From NCBI RefSeq assembly GCF_022023855.1, contig NZ_CP059452.1, positions 117,501-181,500 of the forward strand: DNA of 64,000 bases, given 5' to 3'. Shown piece after piece: positions 1 to 10,254 of the stretch (position 1 is its first letter; the number at the start of each line of letters is the position of its first letter). The notes beneath the pieces are model-generated. The model made no database searches. It saw only the letters and a program-made list of their open reading frames with translations, and was not told where the DNA came from. Both the position numbers and the translations under genes were made by a program. The stretch comes from Azospirillum brasilense (GTDB lineage: Bacteria > Pseudomonadota > Alphaproteobacteria > Azospirillales > Azospirillaceae).

Positions 1-747
<747 letters not shown>

Positions 748-879
748 CTTCCCAGCAGGATGCCCGCGCGCAGCGGCAAGCCCTGGGCGCACGAGCCAAC
801 ACCGCAAGACCAAGAACGCAGACGTCCTCACTTAACGAAACCCGCCCGTCCGGTCCGGATGGTTCGCGTGTGCCTTGGT

Positions 880-1000
880 GACCTGGTGGTCATGGCGAGG
901 CTCCCAACACCCGATCCCATTCCGAACTCGGCCGTGAAACGCCTCAGCGCCAATGGTACTGCGTCTTAAGACGTGGGAGAGTAGGTCGCCGCCAGGTCAC
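880..1000 (+). rRNA. 5S ribosomal RNA
   Basis: The 5S gene follows 23S after a spacer of about 130 bases. Helix I is formed by GTGACCTGG at 880-888 and CCAGGTCAC at 992-1000. The conserved CCGATCCCATTCCGAACTCG segment of loops B and C is present. Ends are set from the helix and could be off by a few bases. Confidence 0.95.
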
Positions 1001-1096
1001 CACGGCACACGCCAAGCCATCAAGGACTTGGATGGATGGGTTTCAACCACACTCGACAATCGTCATTGCACTGCCGGTTCCCAGCAGCCCAACACC

Positions 1097-1174
<78 letters not shown>

Positions 1175-1187
1175 ATCACCTGTTCGC

Positions 1188-1220
1188 CAAGGCCGGTTCC
1201 CATTCGGGACCGGCCTTTCG
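1188..1220 (+). terminator. rRNA operon terminator hairpin
   Basis: A strong stem (AAGGCCGGTTCCC with GGGACCGGCCTT, loop ATTC, one bulged T) lies 15 bases after the tRNA CCA end. It is followed by TTTCGCATTTCC, a weak T-rich tail. It is the likely intrinsic terminator of the rRNA operon. Confidence 0.8.
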
Positions 1221-1452
1221 CATTTCCTGACCGCAGATCCGATCAAGGCGCTTCGGGTCATGAGGCCGCATCGCCAGCCTCGTCGACAATTTCGGATGTT
1301 GGCTCCGGTTTTGGGGGGGTGAATTGTGCCGTTTTAGCACCAAGGCTGCTGCATACTTCCGCCCTTTCAGTCGAAATCGAGGGCTCGGGCGCCGAGGAAC
1401 GCCATTTTTTTGCCTGATCGTGTCCCGAAGCGTGGTGTAAGAGCCGAGGCGT
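1221..1452. other. spacer between rRNA operon and IS remnants
   Basis: No convincing gene is seen here. The stretch probably contains the outer end of the IS256-family remnant that begins at 1453. A stretch near 1340-1365, read on the minus strand (CGGAAGTATGCAGC), resembles one near 4259-4272 (CGGAAATATGCAGC) on the plus strand, so a short IS-end relic may be shared. This was compared only by eye. Confidence 0.4.
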
Positions 1453-2838
1453 TCATCTGGTCTCCGGCAGGTCTGGCCGAGAGGGCCACGTGGCCGCAGT
1501 AGGCAACGTGAGGACGAGATCATCGCGCAGTGGAGCGATGGTTTCCAGGGTCATGTAGCGCGCCCGCTGCACGGCCCATTCGTCGTTCTGTTCGAGCAGG
1601 ATGGCGCCGATCAGCCGGGTGATCGCCGCCTCGTTGGGGAAGATGCCGACGATCTCGGTGCGCCGCTTGATCTCTCCGTTCAACCGTTCCAGCGGGTTCG
1701 TACTGTGGATCTTGGCCCGATGCTCCTTGGGAAAGGTCATGAAGGCCAGCACATCCTCCCCGGCCTCGTCGAGCAGGGCGGCCAACTTGGGCAGCTTGGG
1801 GCGGACCTGATCGGCGACTTGGCGCCACTGCGCCTTGGCGGCGCCGGCGTTATCCTGGGCGAACGCAGTGGCGATGAAGGCCGACACCACGCGCCGGCCG
1901 CTCCGGCCGGCATGCGCCAGCGCGTTGCGCATGAAGTGTACCCGACAGCGCTGCCACGTGGCGCGGAACACCTTGGACACGGCGGCCTTGATGCCTTCGT
2001 GGGCGTCGGAGATCACCAGCTTCACCCCGGCCAGCCCACGACGCTTCAGCTTGCGCAGGAACTCGGTCCAGAAAGTTTCGGCCTCCGAGGTACCGAGTTG
2101 CGCGCCGTCGTGCCGCGCCGCGTCGGTGACGATGAAGCGCCGGATCAGACGGAACCGGCGGTCGATGGTGATGTGCGACTTGTAGCCGAACGCCGGGATC
2201 AGAAGTCCCTCCACCATGCGCGCCTCGGACCCGTCGAGCGTCGGCCCCGGCTTCGCCTTGACCCGTCCCCGCTTCACCGTCCAGCGCGCCTGTGTGTCCT
2301 TCTGGCGCGCCTTGGCCGGCGGCCAGGGCGGGTCTTCACCGTCACGGATCTGGCGCTTCTCCTCCCGGGTCAGCCGCTGCCGGGGCGCCTCCACGATGGA
2401 AGCGTCGATGATCTGGCCACCCAGAGCAAAGTAGCCACGCTCCTTCAGGTCCGCGTCGAAGCGGGCGAACAGACCCTCCATCGCTCCCGCTGTCACCAGC
2501 GCCTCGCGGAACAGCCAGATCGTCGTCCGGTCCGGAACCCGGTCGCCCAATCCCAAACCGAGGAACCGCATGAACGACAGCCGGTCGCGCACCTGATACT
2601 CCGCCTGCTCGTCCGACAGGCCGTACAGCGCCTGCAGCACCAGGATCTTGAACATCATCACCGCGTCCAGCGGCGGCCGTCCACCCCGGGAGCGATCCTT
2701 GCGCCCCAAGGCCGCGTCCAGCGTCGGGCGGAAAACCTCGAAGTCCACCACTGACAGCAGCCGCTCAAGCGGATCGCCGCTCTTGCTCAACTCCGCATAG
2801 CGGTCCTGAAGATCGAACAGCCCAGCTTGACCGGCCAT
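1453..2838 (-). CDS. chimeric transposase: IS5-family N-terminus joined in frame to IS256-family C-terminus
   Basis: The open frame reads through two unrelated transposases. Residues 1 to about 247 are an IS5-family transposase and match the copy at 4284-5375, including the first catalytic Asp context IIDASIVEAP. After DAARHDGAQL the sequence switches to an IS256 (Transposase_mut) C-terminus, with EAETFWTEFLR, LVISDAHEGIKAAV, RCRVHFMRNALAH and STNPLERLNGEIKRR. The switch lies at about 2096, where identity with the second IS5 copy stops. The likely start is the ATG at 2838, preceded by GGAGGG; an upstream in-frame start at 2856 is less likely. The IS5 half lacks its second Asp and catalytic Glu, and the IS256 half lacks the first Asp, so a working transposase is not expected. 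Confidence 0.85.
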   Translation of the reverse strand: MAGQAGLFDLQDRYAELSKSGDPLERLLSVVDFEVFRPTLDAALGRKDRSRGGRPPLDAVMMFKILVLQALYGLSDEQAEYQVRDRLSFMRFLGLGLGDRVPDRTTIWLFREALVTAGAMEGLFARFDADLKERGYFALGGQIIDASIVEAPRQRLTREEKRQIRDGEDPPWPPAKARQKDTQARWTVKRGRVKAKPGPTLDGSEARMVEGLLIPAFGYKSHITIDRRFRLIRRFIVTDAARHDGAQLGTSEAETFWTEFLRKLKRRGLAGVKLVISDAHEGIKAAVSKVFRATWQRCRVHFMRNALAHAGRSGRRVVSAFIATAFAQDNAGAAKAQWRQVADQVRPKLPKLAALLDEAGEDVLAFMTFPKEHRAKIHSTNPLERLNGEIKRRTEIVGIFPNEAAITRLIGAILLEQNDEWAVQRARYMTLETIAPLRDDLVLTLPTAATWPSRPDLPETR

Positions 2839-2911
2839 GCTCCCTCCACATCCCACTTCAAACCAAGGGAATCACGGGAACACCGACTGCGCTACCGTTT
2901 TTCGAGGTATC
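2096..2911 (-). mobile_element. IS5-family element copy 1, 5' part, truncated by recombination
   Basis: The sequence is nearly identical to 4630-5449, allowing for a 3-base difference at the G run near 2330/4865. Identity on the right ends exactly at GAGGTATCC (2911 here, 5449 in copy 2), which marks the element end. On the left, identity ends at the IS256 junction. The element therefore kept its promoter-proximal end and lost its distal part. Confidence 0.8.
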
Positions 2912-3018
2912 CAGGTGTCAACGCCAAGGGGCGGCTGCTGGGGAGCCGCCCAGGTTCGAAACCTCCTACACCGCCGGGAACCATTGGGAGTGCAAATCAA
3001 AACATAATTGGAACCAAT

Positions 3019-3842
3019 TTATTCATCCAATAGCCCAGAAGATTTAGCTATACTAAAAAATACATCTCCAGCATGCTCCATAAAATTCTTTGTAATATAA
3101 GAATGAGGGGCAAGTTGTCTGATTCTATCGTGCACCACACAAGCGCTTGCAGCAAAAACTATCTGCTCAAATACAGTCATATCATCTTTATCCTCAGTGA
3201 ATTCTTCCTTAACCTTAGAAATTGATTCATAGAGAAGCTCTAGCGCCCCTTCAGAAAGTGATAGCTTTCATCTTCACTTAAAAGTCCCATTCTTAAAAAT
3301 AGCTCAAGTAAATACAATTTATACCCTGGAACATCTTTCCACTCGGATTCATCTTTGAGCGTCAGAGCAAACAGTCTCATATAATGGCGCACTCTAGCAT
3401 GCCATACCAACTCGTGAGGAGTGCTTGCTTCAAAAGGTATGCGACAGCGAATCGGAACATCTTTACCACCAGTGCAGTGGCTATAAATGTCCCAGTAGCT
3501 ATAATCAATTTCAGGTATTGTATACCGCGCCTCGCGCGTTTCTATGTTCCTGCGAACTACAACGACCAAATCACTGCCAAGGATCCATTGCCTTACAGTG
3601 AGAGGATCTATGTACTCCGTCCAATCAGAAGGCACATCTTCTGGGATTGTCGTGCCTTTAGACTGAACAAATATTCGAAACGGCTCAATGATCTTAGAAA
3701 CTTTGTCGTGCATTACTACAAAGAAATCTTCTCCATAATCCTTAGAAATTGGATTGCATGCATATCCAAGCTCTACGAATTCTGCCTGTGTACGCAGATC
3801 AGCTCGATCTCCAGTGCTGTGATTATCATCCCTCTTTGCCAT
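3019..3842 (-). pseudogene. DUF4365-type protein, AT-rich, frameshifted near its 3' end
   Basis: The first 200 codons (3842 to 3240) read as a DUF4365-like domain: DYGEDFFVVM near residue 38, then IFVQSKGT, a D/E...QxK arrangement as in PD-(D/E)XK-like nucleases found in defence loci. The frame stops at 3240. Directly after it another frame stays open from about 3265 to the TAA at 3019 and reads like the true C-terminus (GALELLYESISKVKEEF, then VFAASACVVHDRIRQLAPHS). A single frameshift near 3250-3265 therefore split a protein of about 270 residues. Base use is strikingly AT-rich against the GC-rich surroundings, a sign of recent transfer. The nuclease role is inferred from the family only. 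Confidence 0.7.
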
Positions 3843-4283
3843 TTAATAATTCCTATTCAGCTAAAGGATGTTTCCAACAGGCACAATGATACGCAGATGT
3901 AGCATACATGAAATCTCCAACGCTTCCGCAGCGAATTGATCCTCGCATTTGATAATGAGGCGCCCTGAGGACCAGCGAAGAGCGATCAACGGCGAGGCGC
4001 TGGAGCGCTCGAGCCTGAACTTCTCGACCAAGATCCGCATCCGCGCCGCCGGCTGCTTGGCAAACTGGTAACTTCATTCCGACCGGCGAGGACGTTCGCG
4101 ACAGCAACGTGTTCACTACGCTGATGGCGAACCGCTGAATCAGACAGTTGAACACCTCGATAAACCGGCCTTGATCAACGGTTGAAGCCGCTGAAAGGGT
4201 GTGCCCCGATGAGAATCCGGCGATTTTGGCCGCCGAAGTACCAATTTCGTGCGAGAATGCGGAAATATGCAGCGGTTTTGGCG
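3843..4283. other. gene-poor stretch between DUF4365 gene and IS5 copy 2
   Basis: No supported gene is seen. The AT-rich composition changes back to GC-rich near 3950. A short plus-strand frame around 3965-4070 and another ending at 4138 could be relics of something older, but they match no family I recognise. The distal end of IS5 copy 2 should lie in 4180-4283, but without a clean second copy its edge cannot be fixed. Confidence 0.4.
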
Positions 4284-5375
4284 CTATGCGGGCGCAGTTC
4301 GCCCCTCAAGCCAAGCCAAGCGTCGGAAGTTGTAGGCGAGGTTGGCGATGCCGATCTTCACCGTCGCGCGGCCGAGGCCGATGGTGCGGATGAACAGCCC
4401 CATGCGCGCCTTCTGGTCGGCGAACACATGCTCGACGGCCGAGCGCACCGCCGAGCGGGCGCGGTTGGCACGCTGGTGGGGCTCCGGCATCGGCCGGCCC
4501 TTCGGCTTGCGGAAATGCACCATGCTGCGGCGCCCCGCCGCCGTGATGGCCGCTTCGTTGGTCTTCGAGCGGTAGGCGCTGTCCGCCCATACCCGGCTGT
4601 CGAAAGCGTCCGGGTTGAGCAGGCCCGGCAGTTGCGCGCCGTCGTGCCGCGCCGCGTCGGTGACGATGAAGCGCCGGATCAGACGGAACCGGCGGTCGAT
4701 GGTGATGTGCGACTTGTAGCCGAACGCCGGGATCAGAAGTCCCTCCACCATGCGCGCCTCGGACCCGTCGAGCGTCGGCCCCGGCTTCGCCTTGACCCGT
4801 CCCCGCTTCACCGTCCAGCGCGCCTGTGTGTCCTTCTGGCGCGCCTTGGCCGGCGGCCAGGGCGGGGGGTCTTCACCGTCACGGATCTGGCGCTTCTCCT
4901 CCCGGGTCAGCCGCTGCCGGGGCGCCTCCACGATGGAAGCGTCGATGATCTAGCCACCCAGAGCAAAGTAGCCACGCTCCTTCAGGTCCGCGTCGAAGCG
5001 GGCGAACAGACCCTCCATCGCTCCCGCTGTCACCAGCGCCTCGCGGAACAGCCAGATCGTCGTCCGGTCCGGAACCCGGTCGCCCAATCCCAAACCGAGG
5101 AACCGCATGAACGACAGCCGGTCGCGCACCTGATACTCCGCCTGCTCGTCCGACAGGCCGTACAGCGCCTGCAGCACCAGGATCTTGAACATCATCACCG
5201 CGTCCAGCGGCGGCCGTCCACCCCGGGAGCGATCCTTGCGCCCCAAGGCCGCGTCCAGCGTCGGGCGGAAAACCTCGAAGTCCACCATTGACAGCAGCCG
5301 CTCAAGCGGATCGCCGCTCTTGCTCAGTTCTGCGTAGCGATCCTGCAGATCGAACAGTCCAGGTTGCCCAGCCAT
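4284..5375 (-). pseudogene. IS5-family transposase, copy 2, interrupted by a stop codon
   Basis: This is the fuller copy of the IS5 transposase seen at 2096-2838. Translation starts at 5375 (GGAGGG upstream) and is stopped by TAG at 4950-4952, where copy 1 has CAG (Gln) in GGQIIDAS. Past the stop the frame continues open to 4284 and includes VWADSAYRSK (second catalytic Asp) and RSAVEHVFADQKARMG (catalytic Glu region). A 3-base insertion adds one Pro relative to copy 1. Without stop suppression it cannot make a full transposase, although all catalytic residues are still encoded. Confidence 0.88.
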
Positions 5376-5449
5376 GCTCCCTCCACATCCCACTTCAAAC
5401 CAAGGGAATCACGGGAACACCGACTGCGCTACCGTTTTTCGAGGTATCC
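4284..5449 (-). mobile_element. IS5-family element copy 2
   Basis: The right end is set at GAGGTATCC (5449), where identity with copy 1 stops. The left end lies somewhere in 4180-4283. The element interrupts an IS256-family transposase gene: the sequence immediately right of 5449 is codons of an IS256 N-terminus. Copy 1 has different flanking sequence, so the two are separate insertions. Confidence 0.75.
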
Positions 5450-5540
5450 GCTCGGCCGCGAAGCCGATCATCTCGCGCAGCACGTCGGTGTCAGGACACT
5501 TCTCCAGCAGCGCGCGAAACGCCATCATCTCGACGGTCAT
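5450..5540 (-). pseudogene. IS256-family transposase, N-terminal fragment (about 30 codons)
   Basis: Reading leftward from the ATG at 5540 gives MTVEMMAFRALLEK, then PDTDVLREMIGFAAER, the usual opening of IS256/Mutator transposases. It is cut off by the end of the IS5 copy at 5449. The stretch 5541-5697 to its right, containing CTACACCACGCTCAGGGACG, is probably the upstream leader and terminal region of the same element. Confidence 0.7.
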
Positions 5541-5676
5541 CGTGGTCACCCTTCGGTCGGGTTGAGGTGTGGTGACCAGACTCTACCGAAGGCCCACGAT
5601 GACCGCCCCGCTGTGGACGACCGGCCCGCCTACGCCAGCTTTGGGGGCGCTTCGGCGGGCCGGTTCCCCACAGTTC

Positions 5677-6481
5677 CTACACCACGCTCAGGGACGTGAC
5701 CCGGCATTGGGCGCCAGGGGCCACGGCGCGAGTGATCTCCTCCAGGTGCAGCGCCATCGCCTCACTCGTGCAGCGCGGCAGCACCAGGGCCGCGCCCTTG
5801 CCCTGGGCTGGGCAGATCGCGCCGAGCGCGTGCGCTGATCGTGCTGGGCCGCCGGTCGGGTGCCCCGGCGCGCCCAACGACGGGTGATCTTGTTTTCCTG
5901 GCCGACACGCGCCTCGTCCTGCCACCAGACTTCTATGGGCTTGCCGGCGGCCTCGTGCGCGGCGATCTGCGCCAGCAGGGCGGGGAAGTTTTTTTGAACG
6001 CCTCGGCGGCGCCGGGATCCTCGGCGTGGTGGCGGGGGCGGGCCGACAGCTTGCGCAAACCCAGAGCGCGCAGTTCCCGGCTCAGCGTCTGCTTGGAGAC
6101 GGTTACACGGAACTCGTTCCAGAGCCAGTGCAGCAGGTCGGCAATCCGCCAACGTACGACCCCATGCACCGCCGGGATCGGTCCATCCTCGACGACCTGG
6201 CACAGGGCCGCCCGGTGATGGTCGGCCAAGCGCGGCTGCGGGCCCGGCGCCTTGCCGGTCAGCAAGCCCGCCGGTCCCGCGTCATTGAAACGCAGCACCC
6301 AGTCGCGCACCGTTTGCAAGCCGACCCCGCCGATCTGCGCTGCAGCAAAACGCGGTTCTCCGTCGTAGATCGCCGCAAGGGTGAGCAGCCGGCGAACTTG
6401 GCCGGCATCGTGAGAGGCACGGGCAAGCCGACGCAGGGCGGCGGCATCGTAGTCACTGCGTAGCGGAACCGGAGCGGCCAT
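5677..6481 (-). pseudogene. IS630-family transposase, frameshifted and 3'-truncated
   Basis: The gene starts at 6481 (MAAPVPLRSDYDAAAL) with an HTH segment (RFAAAQIGGVGLQTVRDW) and the IS630 linker (RELRALGLRKLSARPRHH). The frame breaks in the run of seven Ts at 5989-5995; one more base restores FPALLAQIAAHEAAG and IEVWWQDEARVGQ, the DDE_3 catalytic segment. A second shift near 5840 leads to GAICPAQGKGAALVLPRC. The region with the remaining catalytic residues is missing. Not functional. Confidence 0.82.
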
Positions 6482-6575
6482 CGTGGACCTCGTCACCGTG
6501 GTCTCTGCGGTGAATCATGCGGCACGCTCCTCCGGCAATCGCTGCATGAGTCGTAATCCACAGGACTTGGTATTA

Positions 6576-7563
6576 GAGGCAGTTGAGAAGAAGTCCGAGG
6601 AAATTCAGTGCAAATGCGATGGCGGACGCGCGAGGCGCTTCACGAGAATGTGGCTCATCGCCATGTAAATGAATGCCTCCTCCGACTCTGGAAGGCGCTC
6701 GTAATCTTTTGACAAACGGCGATGTCTGCCAAGCCACGCGAATGTCCTTTCCACGACCCAGCGGCGCGCCAGAACATGGAAGCCTTTGGGAATTTCGGGA
6801 GGTTCCTGGCCAGGGGCGAGCCAAAAGCCCTGAATACCGGTCCACCAATGCTTGACGACTTCGATGGTCCAGCCGAGCCGGTCTTTGGCCCAGGTCTTCA
6901 GGCCTTGATAATGCGTGTCGGCCCAGACCAGCTGGATCGCGGGAAACCACAGGTGCAAGCCCGCCAGTAGGAGCATTCCTCCGGCCTTGTCATGAAGATC
7001 CGCCGGATGCACCCGCACCTTCAGAACGTCGCCTTCGGTGTCGACCAGAGCTTGCCGTTTCCGTCCACTGATCTTCTTGCCACCATCATACCCGCGCGGG
7101 CCGCCGGATTCGGTTGTTTTCACCGATTGACTGTCGATCGCCGCCGCCGTGGGTTGAGCTTTGCGGCCACGCCGCGTTCGATACTGCTCGCGCAGCGCCG
7201 CATTGACCTGTTCCCACTTCCCGCTTTTGCGCCAGCGGCGGAAGTGATCGTACACGTCCGTCCAAGGCGGCAGATCGTGGGGCATCATGCGCCAAGCGAT
7301 GCCGCCACGCAGGACATACAAACATCCGTCAATGATGCGCCTCAGGTCGTGTTTGCGCTGCGCTCCGCGATGCTCACTCTTCGTGAAGAGCTTCGAGACG
7401 ACCGCCCACTCGCCATCGGTCAAGTCTGTCGGGTAACGGTCCGGGGGCATGCGATCTCCTCCCAAGGCGCCGACTCTGCATGCTTGATCAACAGATCATT
7501 TGGGGCGCGCGTTTCGAGTCAGCATTGATGCTGTATTTTCTTATTATTCTTCTCAACTGCCTC
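6576..7563 (-). mobile_element. complete IS5-family element with terminal repeats and TTA target duplication
   Basis: Perfect 17-base inverted repeats (GAGGCAGTTGAGAAGAA at 6576-6592 and its complement at 7547-7563) bound a 988-base element. TTA lies directly outside both ends (6573-6575 and 7564-7566), a 3-base target duplication as made by IS5-family groups that target TNA. It is the only clean, potentially active element here and probably inserted last, between the IS630 and IS110 remains. Confidence 0.92.
6605..7450 (-). CDS. IS5-family transposase, intact
   Basis: The protein has 281 residues with a DUF4096-like N-terminus (LTDGEWAVVSKLF) and a DDE core: AAIDSQSVKTTE (first Asp), LVWADTHYQGLK (second Asp) and VVERTFAWLGRHRRLSKDYE (Glu with the Y-(2)R-(3)E-(6)K-like signature). 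The start at 7450 is chosen because GGGAGGAG precedes it. No frameshift or stop is seen, so the element could still move. Confidence 0.93.
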   Translation of the reverse strand: MPPDRYPTDLTDGEWAVVSKLFTKSEHRGAQRKHDLRRIIDGCLYVLRGGIAWRMMPHDLPPWTDVYDHFRRWRKSGKWEQVNAALREQYRTRRGRKAQPTAAAIDSQSVKTTESGGPRGYDGGKKISGRKRQALVDTEGDVLKVRVHPADLHDKAGGMLLLAGLHLWFPAIQLVWADTHYQGLKTWAKDRLGWTIEVVKHWWTGIQGFWLAPGQEPPEIPKGFHVLARRWVVERTFAWLGRHRRLSKDYERLPESEEAFIYMAMSHILVKRLARPPSHLH

Positions 7564-7666
7564 TTAGTAGCTGGCCGCCCCTGCGACTCACCCGGTGGCG
7601 CTGCGGGCGCGGATCCGTAGTTGTCGTGTTGCCCGCCGCTCCCGCCGTTTATGAGGGAGAGCCATC

Positions 7667-8897
7667 ATGCGACGCATTGTCGGAATGGACATCCTCCGCA
7701 CCTTTGCCAAGGTCGTGTTCTGGAAGGAAGGCCGGTTGCGCCCAGCCGGACGGGTCGACATGACCCGCTCGGGCCTGGAAGGCTTCGACCACCTGCTGAC
7801 CAAGGAGGACGAGGTCGTCGTCGAGGCGACCGGCAACAGCATGGCCGTCGTCCGCATCCTCTCGCCTTTCGTGGCGCGCGTGATCATCGCCAATCCGCTG
7901 GAGGTCAAGGCGATCGCCACGCCCACGTCAAGACCGACAAGATCGACGCCGGCGTGCTGGCCTCCTTGCGGGCCGCCGACATCCTGCCCGAGGTCTGGTT
8001 GCCCGCCGCCGAAACCGAGCGGCGCCGCCGCCTGATGACCCGGCGCAACCAAGTGGTCCGGTACCGCACACGGATCAAGAACGAGGTCCACGCGATCCTG
8101 CACGCGCATCTGATTCCGCCGTGCCCGCACGCCGACCTGTTCGGCTTACGGGGACGGGCTTGGCTGGCGCGCCAGCCGCTTCCCGAGGACGAACGGGCCG
8201 CCATCGAGCGCCATCTGCGCGAACTTGATCGGTTGTGCGAGGATCTGCAGGTGCTTGACCGCGAAGTCGCCCAGGCGTTCTGCGACGATCCCGCGGTCAG
8301 GCGACTGTTGACGATCTCCGGCGTCAACCTCACCGTCGCCGCCGGGCCGCTTGCCGCGATCGGCGATATCCATCGTTTCGACAGCCCGCAGAATCTGGTG
8401 AGCTACGTCGGGCTCAACCCCCGGGTTCACCAATCCGGCCTTGGGCTCGCCCAATACGGCCGCATCAGCAAGCGGGGCGGCCCCATGCCCGTGCCTTGCT
8501 GGTCGAGGCGGCCTAGGCAGCGGCCAAGGCGCCGGGGCTGTTGCGAGCGTTCTTCCTGCGCATCCGCGCCCGTCGTGGCCATCAGGTGGCGGCGATGGCG
8601 GTGGCCCGCAAGCTGGCGGTTCTGTGCCGGCACCTCCTGACTAAGGACGCCGATTACCAATGGGCGCGGCCGGCACTGGTCGCCCACAAGACCCGTGCCA
8701 TGGAATTGCACGCGGGCGCGCCGATGAGGAAGGGAAACCGACGCGGCACGGCCTACGCCTACAACGTCAAGGAGCTGCGCGATCACGAGATCGCTATGGC
8801 GGAACAAGCCCAACAGGCCTACGAGGAGTTCGTCAGCCACTGGCAGCCGCGCCGTCCCAAGACAGCGCCGCCAGCAGCAAAAGCAGCACCCGCGTGA
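7667..8897 (+). pseudogene. IS110/IS1111-family transposase, broken by frameshifts and a stop
   Basis: The gene starts at 7667 (MRRIVGMDILRTFAKVVFW) with the DEDD RuvC-like fold: VGMDI (D), VVVEATGNS (E) and HVKTDKIDAGVLA (DxxD). The C-terminal Transposase_20 part follows (LTISGVNLTVAAGPLAAIGD, SYVGLNPRVHQSG). The frame shifts near 7918 and again near 8483; after the second shift a TAG at 8514-8516 replaces an expected Trp. The tail ends at 8897. IS110 elements lack normal inverted repeats, so edges are not fixed. Confidence 0.85.
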
Positions 8898-9179
8898 GAG
8901 CTGTGACGGAGAATCGCCACCGATGACACCTACACGCTGAGCGCAAGATCAGCCCGCCCTTGGGACGAAGAAAGGGTCGCGCGGCACGGCTTGCCGTCAA
9001 GCCCTGCGCCAAAGGCGCACCGCTACGCGGCTGCGGGGCTTGACCGCGGCACCGCGCCGCGCGGAGGGGCATTCATGTCCCGAATGTCGGGAAGCGACCC
9101 GATACTTGCGAAGGCCCAGACCACGGTCGCGGGTGCAGAAGGCTGTCGGCAGGCCGGGTCACCTCGGGATTTGTTAATC
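8898..9179. other. spacer between IS110 and IS256 remnants
   Basis: No gene is seen. The first part is probably the 3' non-coding end of the IS110 element. GCAGGGCTTGACGGC-like segments on both strands around 8990-9050 (TTGCCGTCAAGCCCTGCG and GCGGCTGCGGGGCTTGACCGCG) form an imperfect inverted repeat. From about 9070 the sequence probably includes unrelated DNA brought next to the truncated IS256 transposase. Confidence 0.35.
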
Positions 9180-10195
9180 TCATCCGTGGTGTAAAGGATA
9201 CGCCGGACCTCGCGGGGGAAGGCGAAGAATGGGATGACCTCCTGCCACGCCCGCCGCCATGCCTTGCCGATGGCCGCATACTTTTCGCCCCAGGCTCCGT
9301 CTTCGAAGGCGGTCAGGGCCGCCTCGGCGGCCTTGTCATCGACGGCGTCGTAGACCGTCTTCAGCGCGGCGGCGATGGCCTTGCGGTCCTTCCAGGACGC
9401 GAACTCCATGCTGTGGCGCAGCAGGTGGACGATGCAGGTCTGGACGATCGTCTCGGGATGGGCGGCGGCTATCGCCTCGGGGAAAGCCCTTCAGCCCATC
9501 GACCACGGCCAGCAGGATGTCCTTACGCCCCGGTTCTTCAACTCGTTGAGGACGCGCAGCCAGAACTTGGCGCCTTCGTTCTGCTTGATCCACAGGCCCA
9601 GCACCTCCTTGGCGCCGTCGGCCCGCACGCCAATCGCCACGTGGATGGCCTTGTTGCGCACCAAGCCTTCATCCCGGATCTTGGCCCGGATGGCATCCAG
9701 GAACACCAGCGGGTAGATTGCCTCCAGGGACCGGTTCTGCCAGGTTGTCACCTCCTCGATCACTGCGTCCGTCAGCGTGGAGATCAGGGCGGCCGGCACC
9801 TCGATGCCATAAAGCTCCCGCAGGTGCCCGGTGATCTCCCGCGTTGACATGCCCCGCGCGTACATCGAAATGATCTTCTCGTCAAAGCCGGGGAACCGCC
9901 GCTGGTACTTGGCGATCAGTGCCGGGTCGAACGTTCCCGTCCGGTCGCGTGGAATGGACAAGTCCATCGACCCGCCCTCGGTCAACACCGTCTTGCGGCC
10001 GTAGCCGTTGCGACGGTTGCCGCTCTCGTCACCGGCCAAGTGATGATCCAGCTCCGCCTTCAGCGCCCGCTCCGTCAGCGCCTTCTTCAACTGGTCGAGC
10101 AGGCCGTTCGGATCGAACGCCGTCTTGGCATCAGTATCGGCCAGCAACTGGGCGAGGATGGCATCCGGGATAACGGGCTCTTTGCGTTGTGCCAT
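9180..10195 (-). pseudogene. IS256-family transposase, two frameshifts, C-terminus missing
   Basis: The gene starts at 10195 (MAQRKEPVIPDAILAQLLA). The Mutator core is recognisable: NRRNGYGRKTVLTEGGSMDL, then RDRTGTFDPALIAKYQRR, then VFLDAIRAKIRDEG (first Asp). A lost base near 9540 and a gained base near 9488 (CCCC run) shift the frame around KDILLAVVDGLKGFP (second Asp context), so the frame is restored after both changes. The sequence then runs to RREVRRILYTT-like residues near 9185 and ends before the catalytic Glu. Not functional. Confidence 0.85.
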
Positions 10196-10254
10196 GCAGG
10201 GGCTCCTTTCGCTTCAGGATAACCCCACCGAGCACGAAATTCCGGACACTCCCT
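9180..10254 (-). mobile_element. IS256-family element remnant inserted in the helicase remnant
   Basis: The transposase-proximal end lies at about 10225-10254 (minus strand GAGTGTCCGGAATTTCGTGC, an IS256-type terminal sequence). It abuts and ends the helicase reading frame of 10254-11511. The other end is missing. Confidence 0.6.

Noticed and set aside
1176-1523. Minus-strand frame of 115 codons next to the tRNA
   Set aside because: It overlaps the terminator and the transposase tail and has no recognisable domain.
1705-2754. Plus-strand frame opposite the chimeric transposase
   Set aside because: Shadow of the transposase; the same shadow appears opposite IS5 copy 2.
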